Positions 42,073 through 51,912 are shown, counted from the stretch's first letter. The stretch is 64,000 nt of DNA from [Clostridium] scindens ATCC 35704 (GCF_004295125.1 NZ_CP036170.1:3102501-3166500), one strand, 5' to 3'. Program-made: numbers and translations. Notes: generated from the letters alone by a model not told the origin.

Positions 42073-42549
42073 TTACTTCATCTTCTCCACCCGCTCCTGG
42101 ATCGTCTTATTGAAATTCTCCACCCTGCGGCTGTAAGTATCATTCATAAACTTGGAATTCAGCATAAAGTCCGCGGTAGCCAGGTTGTTGGCAATCGGGA
42201 TGTCATATACGACTGCGATTCTAAGCAGAGCCTTGACATCCGGGTCGTGAGGCTGGGCCTCAAGAGGATCCCACAGGAAGATCATGAAGTCAATCTGGCC
42301 TTCCACGATCTTGGCGCCAATCTGCTGGTCGCCGCCCAGCGGGCCGCTGTTGTATCCTTTGACCGGGAGGCCTGTCCTCTCCGCGATCAGTCTGGCCGTG
42401 GTGCCGGTTCCGCACAGAAAGTGGCTTTTTAGCACATCCTTATTCTTGTCGCACCAGTCTACCAGTTCCTTTTTCTTGCCATCGTGGGCTACCAGTGCAA
42501 TATGCTTTGCTTTGCCTATTTCAAATGTTACATAATTATCTTCTAACAT
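42073..42549 (-). CDS. mgsA: Methylglyoxal synthase
   Basis: MgsA converts dihydroxyacetone phosphate to methylglyoxal and phosphate, an overflow bypass of lower glycolysis when phosphate is scarce. The 158-residue protein shows the family motifs IALVAHDGKK, the phosphate-binding GTGTTARLI, SGPLGGDQQIGAKI with the catalytic Asp, and FLWDPLEAQPHDPDVKALLR. All key residues are present. It is the last gene of the ppk-topB run, 71 nt after the dehydrogenase gene; the palindromic element starts 11 nt past its stop. Confidence 0.97.
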   Translation of the reverse strand: MLEDNYVTFEIGKAKHIALVAHDGKKKELVDWCDKNKDVLKSHFLCGTGTTARLIAERTGLPVKGYNSGPLGGDQQIGAKIVEGQIDFMIFLWDPLEAQPHDPDVKALLRIAVVYDIPIANNLATADFMLNSKFMNDTYSRRVENFNKTIQERVEKMK

Positions 42550-42620
42550 GTTATCACTCCTTTCATCGTGTACGTCTCTATCTTACTATACTTTCCCGGG
42601 CATTACAAGAACAGCGCCTC

Positions 42621-43493
42621 TTAGGCCTGGGATTCCTCATAGTATTTCATCAGGGCCTGGGTGCCCAGATCCCCGTAGCCTTCTGCCTCCAGTTCTTCAT
42701 AGTTGGCCAGCACCTGGCTTAATACATCCAGGCTTAACTCGCTCATATTGGCTTCTGTAAGAGCCAGCTTCATATCTTTGATAAAATGCTTCATGAAGAA
42801 GCCTGGCGCATAATCCTCAGCCAGTATCTTCGGTCCGAAGATATCCAGCTGCTTGCTTCCCGCCGCCCCTGTAGAGACGGATCTAAGGACGGTTGGAAGA
42901 TCCAGCCCCTTGGCTTTTGCATAGGTAATAGCCTCGCACACGCCGGAAAGGGTTCCCGCAATCATGATCTGATTGGCAAGTTTGGCATGTTGGCCGCAGC
43001 CCGCCTCTCCTTGATAGTTGATATTCGTGCCCATTGCCTCAAATAAGGGCCGGCAGGCTTCGTAATCTTCCCTCCGGCCGCCTGCCAATATGGACAAGGT
43101 TCCGGCCTTTGCTCCGGTATCCCCGCCGGTTACCGGGGCATCCAGCACATGGAATCCCTTTTTCGTCCCTGCTTCATATATCTTCTGCGCCAGCATCGGG
43201 CTGGTGGTCGTCATATCAATCAGGTAGGTCCCTTCCCTCGCGCTGTCTAAGATATTGCCTTCGTCAAAATAGACTTCTTCCACATCTTTCGGGAATCCGA
43301 CTATGGTAATCACTGCCTCGCAATCTTTAACACATTCGCTGATCGATTCATGAAAGGCTGCCCCTTCGCTGATTACATCTTCCACCTTTGACTTGGTGCG
43401 GGCATAGATATGCAGTTCAAAGCCTGCCTTCATCAAATTTCTCACCATAGACTTGCCCATAATGCCTACGCCGATAAATCCTATTTTCTTCAT
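42621..43493 (-). CDS. Beta-hydroxyacid dehydrogenase (2-hydroxy-3-oxopropionate reductase type)
   Basis: A 290-residue NAD(P)-dependent enzyme of the 3-hydroxyisobutyrate dehydrogenase family. It has the Rossmann motif GFIGVGIMGKSM, the substrate loop DAPVTGGDTGAKAGTLSI and the catalytic-lysine motif GCGQHAKLANQIM. This set fits tartronate semialdehyde (2-hydroxy-3-oxopropionate) reductase best, but family members differ in substrate. No glyoxylate carboligase or glycerate kinase is nearby to confirm. It lies 32 nt after the beta-helix transferase gene. Confidence 0.85.
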   Translation of the reverse strand: MKKIGFIGVGIMGKSMVRNLMKAGFELHIYARTKSKVEDVISEGAAFHESISECVKDCEAVITIVGFPKDVEEVYFDEGNILDSAREGTYLIDMTTTSPMLAQKIYEAGTKKGFHVLDAPVTGGDTGAKAGTLSILAGGRREDYEACRPLFEAMGTNINYQGEAGCGQHAKLANQIMIAGTLSGVCEAITYAKAKGLDLPTVLRSVSTGAAGSKQLDIFGPKILAEDYAPGFFMKHFIKDMKLALTEANMSELSLDVLSQVLANYEELEAEGYGDLGTQALMKYYEESQA

Positions 43494-43525
43494 CTGATAT
43501 CCTCCTGTCCGAAAGGACGCTTATC

Positions 43526-44191
43526 TTATATCTTCTCCACTACTTCTCCCTGCTTCTTGTATATGCTCCCGGCCGGAACGTAGCCTCTTACGCTGGAAAG
43601 CGGATAGATATTGGTGCACTTCCCGACCACGCTTCCCGGATTGAGGACGGTTCCGCATCCGACTTCCACCTCATCCCCCAGCATAGCTCCGAATTTCTTG
43701 ATTCCCGTCTCGATATTTCCATCCGGAGTCTTTAGAACTACCAGTTTCTTGTCTGATTTTACATTGGATGTGATGGAGCCTGCGCCCATATGGGCCTTAT
43801 ATCCCAGAATGGAATCTCCTACATAATTATAATGGGGAACCTGCACCTTATTGAACAGGACCACATTCTTAAGTTCTGTAGAATTTCCCACAACGGCGCC
43901 TTCGCCGACAATGGCATTTCCACGGATAAAAGCGCAATGCCTGACTTCCGCGTCCTTGCCGATGATTGCCGGGCCATGGATATATGCAGACTCAAATACC
44001 TTGGCTGACTTGGCGATCCACACATCTTCTCCCACCTTGTCGTATTCATCTTCCGGCAGGGCGGCCCCCAGTTCCAGGATGAAGCTGCTGATCTTCGGAA
44101 GCACCTCCCAGGGATACTCTACCCCTTCAAACAAGTCCTTTGCGATGGTTTCCTCAAGTGTGTACAAGCTGGCTACTGTTAATTCCTTCAT
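43526..44191 (-). CDS. Left-handed beta-helix acyltransferase-like protein (GlmU C-terminal type)
   Basis: A 221-residue protein with a short helical N-terminus and hexapeptide repeats from about residue 55 on (AKVFESAYIHGPAIIGKDAEV, read in part, then IRGNAIVGEGAVVGNSTEL). The stretch VGDSILGYKAHMGAGSITSN matches the acetyltransferase half of GlmU, including the His-containing loop region. It lacks the uridyltransferase domain, so databases call it a UDP-GlcNAc pyrophosphorylase-related protein. Substrate unknown; a sugar-nucleotide acyltransferase is likely. It lies 21 nt after topB. Confidence 0.82.
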   Translation of the reverse strand: MKELTVASLYTLEETIAKDLFEGVEYPWEVLPKISSFILELGAALPEDEYDKVGEDVWIAKSAKVFESAYIHGPAIIGKDAEVRHCAFIRGNAIVGEGAVVGNSTELKNVVLFNKVQVPHYNYVGDSILGYKAHMGAGSITSNVKSDKKLVVLKTPDGNIETGIKKFGAMLGDEVEVGCGTVLNPGSVVGKCTNIYPLSSVRGYVPAGSIYKKQGEVVEKI

Positions 44192-44212
44192 GCTGCTTTT
44201 GTCTCCTCTCTG

Positions 44213-46252
44213 CTATTTAGATTCTTTCTTTGCTGCCTTCTTTGCCTGCGCCGGCTTCTTGTAAAACTGCGCGGTCCTGTCGTAGCAGGAGCGCAGCTGG
44301 CTCTGGTTATACAGGCCCTTGACCCCCTGGGTCCTGCTTACGATAAAATGCCTGAGTTTTTCCATATATTCATCCGGCGTGATCTCTCCTTCTGCAACGT
44401 ATGTAAGCCCTTTCTCCCAACTGGCTGTCAGTTCCGGGTTCAGAAGCGACCGAATGGAGTTCTCCACCACGTCAAAGATCATCTCTCCCAGCATGGTAGG
44501 CGTCACAATCTGCGTCTTCTTATTCAAGGCAAGATATTTGTTATGGAAGAGTTTCTTTAAGATCTCGCCTCTGGTGGCGCTGGTTCCGATGCCGCTTCCT
44601 TTGATCTGGGCGCGCAGTTCCTCATCCTCGATCAGCTGCCCCGCATTCTCCATTGCCAGAATCAGCGATCCTGAATTGTAACGCTTCGGCGGCGACGTCT
44701 TCCCTTCTTTAATATCTAATGACTGGACCTGGAGAATCATGCCCTTTTTTAGGGCCTGTATTTTCTCAAAAAATGCCGTGTCCGTATCCTTTTCTCCGTT
44801 TTCCTCTTCTGCCTCCGCTTCGCTTTTCTTTGCCTGGGGAAGTCCTGCCACTTTCAGGTATCCTTCTTCTGCCAGCACCTTAAAATTGGAGAAAAAGGAT
44901 TCTTCCTTGATCCCGGTCACAATGGCCACCTTCTGATAGACGGCCGGAGGATAGAAGATGCAAAGGAAACGCTTCACGACTACGTCATAGACCTGGCTGG
45001 CCAGATGGTTCAGAGAGCCCAGGGCATTAATGCCCTGGCCCGTAGGAATGATCGCGTAATGGTCGGTAATCTGCTTATCATTGACATATCTGGTCTTTTC
45101 AAGGCCCTTGTGGCTTCCCAGGGCCACAATATCCTGAAGGAACGGTACGGCCGGCCCATACTTCATAAGCCCATTCAGATTCTTATGGATCTCTTTTGCC
45201 ACTGCCGTTGACAAGACTCTGGCATCCGTCCTGGGATAGGTGACCAGTTTCTTCTCGTACAATTCCTGTACGATGCGAAGCGTCTCGTCCGGACTGATCT
45301 TAAAACGCTTGGAACATTCATTCTGAAGTTCCGCCAGGTTAAATAAAAGCGGCGGGTTCTTCTTTTCCTTCTTCTTCTCAATGGATACGATCTGGCACTG
45401 GATGGGCTTCGGATCACTCAGATACGTGATCAGCTGTTCTGCTTTCTCCCGTTCTTTAAAGCCGTTTTCTTTGTAGAGGTCAAACGATTCAAACCATTTT
45501 GATCCCTTTACGGCCCTCCATTCTCCCTCAAAACTCTGCCCCGTCTCGCCAATCGTGCTGATCACCCGGTAGAATGGCGTCTCCACGAATTCTCTGATCT
45601 CCCGCTCTCTTCTGACCACCATGCCAAGGACGCAGGTCATGACCCGGCCCACAGAGACGACGGAATAATTGGTATGAAGATAATTGGAAATGCTGTTCCC
45701 ATACTTCAAGGTAAGGAGCCTTGAAAAATTAATTCCCATCAGGTAATCTTCCTTTGCCCTCAGATATGCGGAAGCTGAAAGATTATCATATTCATCCAGG
45801 TTTTTTGCCTCCCGGATTCCCCTTAATATCTCCTCCTCGGTCTGAGAGTCGATCCAGACTCTCCTTCGCTCTTTACCATGGACTCCTGCCTGCTGCTCCA
45901 CCAGACGGTAGATATACTCTCCCTCTCGTCCCGAGTCGGTGCACACGTAGATGGTGTCCACGTCTTCCCTGTTTAAAAGTCCGGCAACGATCCGAAACTG
46001 CTTGGACACTGCCGGAATCACTTCATATTTGAATTCCTCCGGTATAAAAGGCAGAGTCTCCAAACTCCACCTTTTCAGATTTGCATCATATTCTTCCGGA
46101 TAGCTCATCGTTACCAGATGCCCTACGCACCAGGTAATGATGGCTTCCTCTGACTCCAGGTATCCGTCTGCTCTTCTTGTCTTTATCTTCAGTGCCTTGG
46201 CAAATTCCTGTGCCACACTGGGTTTCTCAGCAATATAAAGTGATTTCCCCAT
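44213..46252 (-). CDS. topB: DNA topoisomerase III
   Basis: A type IA topoisomerase that decatenates DNA. The 679-residue protein starts with the TOPRIM domain (SLYIAEKPSVAQEFA; acidic metal site in VCTDSGREGEYIYRL) and has the catalytic tyrosine in KLVTYPRTDARVL. The gate and C-terminal parts follow with GIGTSATRGEILKKL, another family signature. It lacks C-terminal zinc fingers and ends in a Lys/Ala-rich tail. Most relatives of this form are chromosomal or plasmid-borne; here the housekeeping context (18 nt after ppk) suggests a core gene. Confidence 0.95.
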   Translation of the reverse strand: MGKSLYIAEKPSVAQEFAKALKIKTRRADGYLESEEAIITWCVGHLVTMSYPEEYDANLKRWSLETLPFIPEEFKYEVIPAVSKQFRIVAGLLNREDVDTIYVCTDSGREGEYIYRLVEQQAGVHGKERRRVWIDSQTEEEILRGIREAKNLDEYDNLSASAYLRAKEDYLMGINFSRLLTLKYGNSISNYLHTNYSVVSVGRVMTCVLGMVVRREREIREFVETPFYRVISTIGETGQSFEGEWRAVKGSKWFESFDLYKENGFKEREKAEQLITYLSDPKPIQCQIVSIEKKKEKKNPPLLFNLAELQNECSKRFKISPDETLRIVQELYEKKLVTYPRTDARVLSTAVAKEIHKNLNGLMKYGPAVPFLQDIVALGSHKGLEKTRYVNDKQITDHYAIIPTGQGINALGSLNHLASQVYDVVVKRFLCIFYPPAVYQKVAIVTGIKEESFFSNFKVLAEEGYLKVAGLPQAKKSEAEAEEENGEKDTDTAFFEKIQALKKGMILQVQSLDIKEGKTSPPKRYNSGSLILAMENAGQLIEDEELRAQIKGSGIGTSATRGEILKKLFHNKYLALNKKTQIVTPTMLGEMIFDVVENSIRSLLNPELTASWEKGLTYVAEGEITPDEYMEKLRHFIVSRTQGVKGLYNQSQLRSCYDRTAQFYKKPAQAKKAAKKESK

Positions 46253-46270
46253 AAATATAATCTAACTCCT

Positions 46271-48385
46271 TTATCTCTTAAAGAACGCTCTGAGCCACGC
46301 TCCAATCGACTTTTCCTTTACAGGCGCGCTTCGCTTTGCGTGGATTGCTTCTTCCATGAACACTGCCTGCGAATCGATTGGCGGCTTTTCCTCGTCTTTC
46401 TTGCAAAACGTGCCGTCGCTTTGAAGCACTCTTGCCTTCACATTGTCACTAAGCATGACCCTCATATAGTGGTTGATCTGGCGCCTGATAATCTCATCAA
46501 GCACCGGGCATGCCACTTCGACGCGTTTCTCCGTATTTCTCGTCATCATGTCCGCAGAACCGATATAGATCTTCTGCTCTACGCCAGTACCGAAACTGAA
46601 GATACGCGGATGTTCCAGAAAGCGTCCTACCACGCTCATGACTCTTAAGTTGTCCGTGTATCCCGGTACTCCTGGAAGTATACAGCAGATTCCCCTTACA
46701 ATCAAGTCTACTTTTACTCCCGCCTGGGATGCCCTTGCCAATTTCTCAATAAAATCCACATCCGTCAGCGAATTCATCTTCATCACGATACGGCCGGACG
46801 TTCCCTTGCGGATCTCCTCGTCCATAAGATAGAGCACCTTCTGCTTCAGGCTTGTGGGCGACACGATCAGGTGATCATAGATTCCATTCAGGTTGCCTAT
46901 GGACATATTCTTGAAGAATTCCGCCGCATCCTTTCCGATCGTCTTGCTGCCCGTCATCAGGCACAGGTCCGTATAAAGAGCCGCCGTCTTCTCATTATAA
47001 TTGCCGGTACCTATTTGGGTGATATACTGGATCTCATTCCGGTTGCGGTATGTGATCAGACAGATCTTTGAATGCACCTTATATCCCTCAAATCCATAGA
47101 TGACCCTGCATCCTGCCTCCTCCATCCGCTCAGACCAGTCGATGTTATTCTGCTCGTCGAATCTTGCCCGAAGCTCGATCAGCACCGTCACCTCTTTTCC
47201 ATTCTCTGCCGCGGCACATAGATATTCTACCAGCCTGGCCTTCTTAGCCAGCCGGTATATGGTAATCTTGATGGTCAGCACATTCGGATCTGTGGACGCC
47301 TCCTTGATCAGGCGCAGGAAGGGATTCATGCTCTCATACGGATAGAACAGCAGGATATCGTTCTTTTTCACCTGCTTCATGACGCTGCCTTCCTGCACAT
47401 GGGCGGAATTCTGTGGTGAAAATGGGGAATAGATCAGGGAGCGCTTCATGGAATCCGGCAGATTCCCGCTGATCGCAAACACATAATCCAGCTTCATCGG
47501 CATCTTGGTCCTGAACACCTGGTTCGGCTTGATGTTGAACTTGTCGCAGAAATACTTTTCCATATCCGGGCTGAACTTTTCTGCCACCTCCAGACGCACC
47601 ACCGCCATCCTGCGGCGCTTATGCAGCGTCTCCTTCATAAGATAGCGGAAGTCGTCGCTGACTTCCAGCGCTTCATCGTCCGGCGCGATATCCGCATTCC
47701 TGGTTACGCAGATGTAATTGACATCCGACACTTCATACTGTCCGAACACGATATCTACGTATTCCATCAGTACTTTTTCCATACGGATATAACGGATATC
47801 ATGGCCCGGAAGATAGAGGATATCGGAGACAAATTCGGGTACCGGGACAATGCCAAGCATCGTCTTTTCCTTGATCTTGTCCTTATATCTGAGGCTGGCG
47901 GTCACATACAGCGCCTTATTAAGCAGGTGGGGAAACGGATGGTTCGCATCCACGATCTGCGGAGATAGAATGGGAAGAATCTGCTCCTTAAAGTATTTTT
48001 TCACGTATTTCTTCTCGGACTGCTCCAGTTCTTTAAAATCCAGTCCGCATACGCCATATGGATGCAGCTGCTTCTTAATGTCTGCATAAGTCTTGTCCCG
48101 CTCTTTGTAGAGAGGGGCTACTGCTTCGAATATCTTATCCAGCTGCTCCCTTGGAGTCATGCCGGAACGGCTGTCCACTGTGTTCGCATCCGTCTGCGCC
48201 ATGTCGAATAGGCTTCCGACGCGGATCATAAAGAATTCATCCAGATTACTGGTGAATATCGCGACAAATTTCATCCGCTCCAGAAGCGGAACTGTCGGAT
48301 CCTGCGCCTCCTCCAGAACCCTCTGGTTGAACTTAAGCCATGACAGTTCCCTGTTCTGCGTATAGTTTAAGATATCTTCCTTCAT
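46271..48385 (-). CDS. ppk: Polyphosphate kinase 1
   Basis: PPK1 makes polyphosphate from ATP and can run in reverse. The 704-residue protein has the four usual parts: an N-terminal helical domain (NRELSWLKFNQRVLEEAQD), a head, and two PLD-like catalytic domains. The phosphorylated histidine lies in GYKVHSKICLITYR, and ATP-binding residues appear in ELRARFDEQNNI. Motifs such as GTGNYNEKTAALYTD are intact. It heads the ppk-topB run, with regularly spaced PhoP-box-like hexamers upstream. Confidence 0.96.
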   Translation of the reverse strand: MKEDILNYTQNRELSWLKFNQRVLEEAQDPTVPLLERMKFVAIFTSNLDEFFMIRVGSLFDMAQTDANTVDSRSGMTPREQLDKIFEAVAPLYKERDKTYADIKKQLHPYGVCGLDFKELEQSEKKYVKKYFKEQILPILSPQIVDANHPFPHLLNKALYVTASLRYKDKIKEKTMLGIVPVPEFVSDILYLPGHDIRYIRMEKVLMEYVDIVFGQYEVSDVNYICVTRNADIAPDDEALEVSDDFRYLMKETLHKRRRMAVVRLEVAEKFSPDMEKYFCDKFNIKPNQVFRTKMPMKLDYVFAISGNLPDSMKRSLIYSPFSPQNSAHVQEGSVMKQVKKNDILLFYPYESMNPFLRLIKEASTDPNVLTIKITIYRLAKKARLVEYLCAAAENGKEVTVLIELRARFDEQNNIDWSERMEEAGCRVIYGFEGYKVHSKICLITYRNRNEIQYITQIGTGNYNEKTAALYTDLCLMTGSKTIGKDAAEFFKNMSIGNLNGIYDHLIVSPTSLKQKVLYLMDEEIRKGTSGRIVMKMNSLTDVDFIEKLARASQAGVKVDLIVRGICCILPGVPGYTDNLRVMSVVGRFLEHPRIFSFGTGVEQKIYIGSADMMTRNTEKRVEVACPVLDEIIRRQINHYMRVMLSDNVKARVLQSDGTFCKKDEEKPPIDSQAVFMEEAIHAKRSAPVKEKSIGAWLRAFFKR

Positions 48386-48427
48386 AATTTACACCCTCTT
48401 TTCCTATCATCTCATTCGTATGCCTCT

Positions 48428-48492
48428 ATCATACCAGACAACAGGCTCTCCTTTATTAGATATAAGTTAAACTTTGGTAAATCCTTCAAAAA
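48428..48492 (-). promoter_or_regulatory. PhoP-box-like hexamer array upstream of ppk
   Basis: On the minus strand four hexamers TTTTTG, TTTACC, TTAACT and CTAATA start every 11 bp (48487-48492, 48476-48481, 48465-48470, 48454-48459). A -10-like TATGAT lies 20 nt further downstream (48428-48433) with no good -35 box. The geometry is that of Firmicute PhoP boxes, but only the middle two hexamers are good matches. Confidence 0.4.
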
Positions 48493-48550
48493 TTTAGTCT
48501 GCGCATAATCTTTGTTTTATTTTAACACTAACCGGCATTGTTGAAAAGGG

Positions 48551-48593
48551 AAAAAGGAACCCGGATGCCTGCGCAAAAGGCCTCGGATTCCTT
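48551..48593 (-). terminator. Terminator after asd
   Basis: An imperfect stem pairs AAGGAAtCCG with CGGgTTCCTT and GGCCT with AGGC(a) around TTTTGCGC; on the minus strand TTTTT follows. Confidence 0.7.
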
Positions 48594-48605
48594 CTTTCTC
48601 TATCT

Positions 48606-49691
48606 TTATTTGCTCTTGATATATCCCTTTGCCGTCAAAGCCTCTGCGCAGAGCACTGCGCCGCCTGCCGCGCCGCGGACTGTATTATGGGAAAGGCCGA
48701 TAAACTTGTAGTCATAGATCGTGTCTTCCCTGAGACGTCCGATAGACACTCCCATGCCGTTCTCATAGTCTACATCCAGCGTAACCTGCGGACGGTTATC
48801 TTCCTCCATATAGCGCACGAACTGCTTGGGTGCGCTTGGAAGATCGGCCTCTTGCGGAAATCCCTTATAACTCGTCAATTTCTCAATCAGCTGCTCTTTG
48901 GTCGGCTTCTTCTCGAAGTTAATGAACACGGCAGCCGTATGTCCGTTCAATACAGGAACCCGGATACACTGGCAGGTAATCTTTGGAAGCTGTGCTTTTA
49001 CGATCTGGCCATCCTCTACTTTGCCAAGTACGCGAAGCGGCTCCTGCTCGCTTTTTTCTTCTTCTCCGCCAATAAATGGGATGATATTCTCTACCATCTC
49101 CGGCCAGTCCTTAAATGTCTTTCCGGCTCCCGAGATTGCTTGATAGGTAGTGGCAACCACCTCCTTGGGGCCAAATTCCTTCCATGCAGCAAGACATGGG
49201 GTATAACTCTGGATGGAGCAGTTTGGCTTGACTGCGATGAAGCCGCGCTCTGTTCCCAGACGCTTCTTCTGAGACTCGATCACATCAAAATGCTCCACGT
49301 TAATCTCCGGCACTACCATCGGAACGTCTGGCGTCCAGCGGTGAGCACTGTTGTTAGATACGACAGGGGTCTCTGTCCTGGCATAGGCTTCCTCAATTGC
49401 CTTGATCTCTTCCTTGGTCATGTCAACGGCGCTAAATACAAAGTCAACCGTTTCCGCCACCTTTTCCACTTCATTTACATTCAGGACAATCAGGCTTTTA
49501 ACGCCTTCCGGCATCGGAGTATCCATCTTCCAGCGTCCGCCTACGGCCTCTTCATAAGTCTTTCCTGCTGATCTCGGGCTTGCAGCCACCGTAACGACTT
49601 CAAACCATGGATGGTTTTCTAGCAATGAGATAAAACGCTGTCCAACCATACCTGTTGCTCCTAAGATACCTACTTTTAATTTCTTTTCCAT
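48606..49691 (-). CDS. asd: Aspartate-semialdehyde dehydrogenase
   Basis: Asd reduces aspartyl phosphate to the semialdehyde for lysine/DAP, threonine and methionine synthesis. The 361-residue protein has the Rossmann motif GILGATGMVGQRF, the catalytic cysteine in VKPNCSIQSY, and the active-site His in HTAAVF with the acidic pair after it. The length and motifs place it in the archaeal/fungal-like class rather than the short E. coli class. The ATG at 49691 has AAGGAG nine bases before it; a TTG two codons upstream is less well placed. It follows argH by 18 nt. Confidence 0.95.
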   Translation of the reverse strand: MEKKLKVGILGATGMVGQRFISLLENHPWFEVVTVAASPRSAGKTYEEAVGGRWKMDTPMPEGVKSLIVLNVNEVEKVAETVDFVFSAVDMTKEEIKAIEEAYARTETPVVSNNSAHRWTPDVPMVVPEINVEHFDVIESQKKRLGTERGFIAVKPNCSIQSYTPCLAAWKEFGPKEVVATTYQAISGAGKTFKDWPEMVENIIPFIGGEEEKSEQEPLRVLGKVEDGQIVKAQLPKITCQCIRVPVLNGHTAAVFINFEKKPTKEQLIEKLTSYKGFPQEADLPSAPKQFVRYMEEDNRPQVTLDVDYENGMGVSIGRLREDTIYDYKFIGLSHNTVRGAAGGAVLCAEALTAKGYIKSK

Positions 49692-49709
49692 CGTCAATGT
49701 CTCCTTATC

Positions 49710-51089
49710 TTAATATTCCTCCATGTACTTTTTATACATGGCCAGTGTCTCTTCCATTGCCATCCTTCCCGGCGCCCCGGTCGTGATTCTCTTGTTCACG
49801 CAGGTCTCCAGGCTGATCGCATCGTATATATCTTTTTCAAAGGCCGGACAGATCTTCTGGTACTCTTCCAGAGGGAGTTCATCCAGCGCGATCTTTTTGT
49901 CAATGCATGTCAGTACCAACTGTCCTACAATGCCGTGGGCATCCCTGAAAGGCATCCCGTGATTCACCAGGTAATCAGCGGCATCCGTCGCATTGGTGAA
50001 CCCATGTCTTGCACTGTCCTTCATGCGCGCTTTATTAAACTGCATGCTCCTTAGCATCCCCGCAAATAATGTCAGGCACCCCTTCGCAGTGTCTATTGCG
50101 TCGAACGCCCATTCCTTATCTTCCTGCATATCCTTATTATATGCCAGCGGAATTCCTTTCATAGTCGTAAGAAGCGCATTCAAGGCCCCGTATACCCGGC
50201 CGGTCTTGCCGCGGACCAGTTCCGCGATATCCGGGTTCTTCTTCTGGGGCATGATGCTGCTTCCCGTGCTGTAAGCATCATCAATCTCTACAAACTGGTA
50301 TTCATTGGAATTCCAGATGATCACTTCCTCCGAGAATCTGCTTAAGTGCATCATAATGATGGAAAGGGACGACAGCAGTTCCAGAAGATAGTCCCTGTCG
50401 GACACTCCGTCCATGCTGTTTAGCGTAGGGCCTTCAAATCCCAGAAGCCTTGCCGTATATTCCCGGTCCAGCGGATATGTAGTCCCTGCCAGCGCGCCTG
50501 AGCCCAGCGGACACGTATTCATCCTCCGGTACAGGTCTGTCAGCCTTTCATGGTCTCTTTTGAACATCTCGAAGTATGCCCCCATATGATGGGCCAGCGT
50601 AATCGGCTGAGCCTTCTGCAGATGGGTAAATCCCGGCATGTAGGTATCAACATTCTCTTCCATAATGGTCAGGATTGCGAGCAGTATCTCTTCCACCAGA
50701 TTATCCAGCATATGTACTTCATCTCTTATATAAAGCTTCATATCAAGAGCCACCTGGTCGTTCCTGCTCCTTCCGGTATGCAGCTTCTTGCCAGGCTCGC
50801 CAATCCGGTCGATCAAGGTAGCCTCCACAAAACTGTGGATGTCCTCATATTTGTCTGATATGACGAGTTTGCCCTGCTCCACGTCATCCAGGATGCCTTC
50901 CAGTCCCTCGATGATCTTTTCCTTCTCGATATCCGTAAGGATCCCTTGTCTCGCAAGCATCATCACATGCGCGATGCTGCCCCGGATATCCTGTGCATAA
51001 AATCTCTTGTCAAATGATATTGATGCATTAAAATTGTATACTAACTGGTCTGTTTCTTTTGTGAAACGACCTCCCCACAACTGTGCCAT
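49710..51089 (-). CDS. argH: Argininosuccinate lyase
   Basis: ArgH splits argininosuccinate into arginine and fumarate, the last step of arginine synthesis. The 459-residue protein shows LWGGRFTKETDQLV at the start, HTGRSRNDQVALDMKLY with conserved residues, TYPLDREYTARLLGF and the fumarase-family signature GSSIMPQKKNPDIAEL with the mobile catalytic Ser. The rest of the arginine pathway is not in the window. It lies upstream of asd as a two-gene operon; GGAAG precedes the ATG. Confidence 0.97.
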   Translation of the reverse strand: MAQLWGGRFTKETDQLVYNFNASISFDKRFYAQDIRGSIAHVMMLARQGILTDIEKEKIIEGLEGILDDVEQGKLVISDKYEDIHSFVEATLIDRIGEPGKKLHTGRSRNDQVALDMKLYIRDEVHMLDNLVEEILLAILTIMEENVDTYMPGFTHLQKAQPITLAHHMGAYFEMFKRDHERLTDLYRRMNTCPLGSGALAGTTYPLDREYTARLLGFEGPTLNSMDGVSDRDYLLELLSSLSIIMMHLSRFSEEVIIWNSNEYQFVEIDDAYSTGSSIMPQKKNPDIAELVRGKTGRVYGALNALLTTMKGIPLAYNKDMQEDKEWAFDAIDTAKGCLTLFAGMLRSMQFNKARMKDSARHGFTNATDAADYLVNHGMPFRDAHGIVGQLVLTCIDKKIALDELPLEEYQKICPAFEKDIYDAISLETCVNKRITTGAPGRMAMEETLAMYKKYMEEY

Positions 51090-51167
51090 ATGGATTTTCT
51101 TCCTTTCGTATTGAATCGTTGTCTACGATTTTATCATATTTCTGCATAAATTCAAACAATTATTGCA

Positions 51168-51776
51168 TTATTTTACATTTCTTATGGAAAACTCGCATCC
51201 GCAGTAGTCCTGCCTGTAGAGTCCGAATTCCTTCGACAACTCGATGGAACGCTTATATCCGTTCCTTTTTTTGAAGTCTGACTGCAGGTATTTCACACCG
51301 TATTCATTCGCAAGCCTGGTTCCGATCTCGTTTAAACGGTCTGCATTCTTAAGCGGGCTGATGCTCAGCGTAGTCGTATAATATTCAAATCCGCCTTCTT
51401 TTGCAATCTTTGCCGCTTCCCGAAGTCTTAGCTCGTAGCACTTCAGACAGCGCTCGCCGCCTTCTTTCAGATGTTCCATTCCCCTTGCCATCTCATAAAA
51501 CCGTTCCTTATCATAGTGCCCGGCAATAAATAATACCGGACGCTTCACCTTCATCTCGCCGATCAGCATCTGCTGCTCCAGTATCCTCTTGGTATATTCG
51601 CTCTCTGGAAATATATTGGGATTATAATAGAAAACCGTGATATTAAAATAGTCGCTCAGATATTCCAGCACATAACTGCTGCAAGGCGCGCAGCAGCTGT
51701 GCAGCAATAGGCTTGGCACTTTCTCTTCCTTTTTCAGGCGTTCGATCAGCCTGTCCAGTTCCTTCTGATAATTCAT
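51168..51776 (-). CDS. queH: Epoxyqueuosine reductase QueH
   Basis: QueH reduces epoxyqueuosine to queuosine in tRNA, the non-homologous alternative to cobalamin-dependent QueG. The 202-residue protein has the family motifs LLLHSCCAPCSSYVLEYL and RCLKCYELRLREAA, plus a late CGCEF; the conserved cysteines form a [4Fe-4S] and an iron site in the studied enzyme. All are present. It stands alone between argH and the divergent ABC transporter genes. Confidence 0.94.
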   Translation of the reverse strand: MNYQKELDRLIERLKKEEKVPSLLLHSCCAPCSSYVLEYLSDYFNITVFYYNPNIFPESEYTKRILEQQMLIGEMKVKRPVLFIAGHYDKERFYEMARGMEHLKEGGERCLKCYELRLREAAKIAKEGGFEYYTTTLSISPLKNADRLNEIGTRLANEYGVKYLQSDFKKRNGYKRSIELSKEFGLYRQDYCGCEFSIRNVK

Positions 51777-51912
51777 CCTGCCCCATCCCCTTGATAGTTC
51801 TTGGTGTTGTACTTATGAATTATAACTTCTTCTTACTATTCTGACAAGTGCAATCCGTCACTAATTCCCCATATCCACATAAAATAGTATATAGTCATTA
51901 CAGGAGGTTCCT

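Noticed and set aside
51777-51912. Riboswitch upstream of the ABC transporter pair
   Set aside because: No TPP or other known aptamer core could be recognised, and no clear promoter spacing was found.
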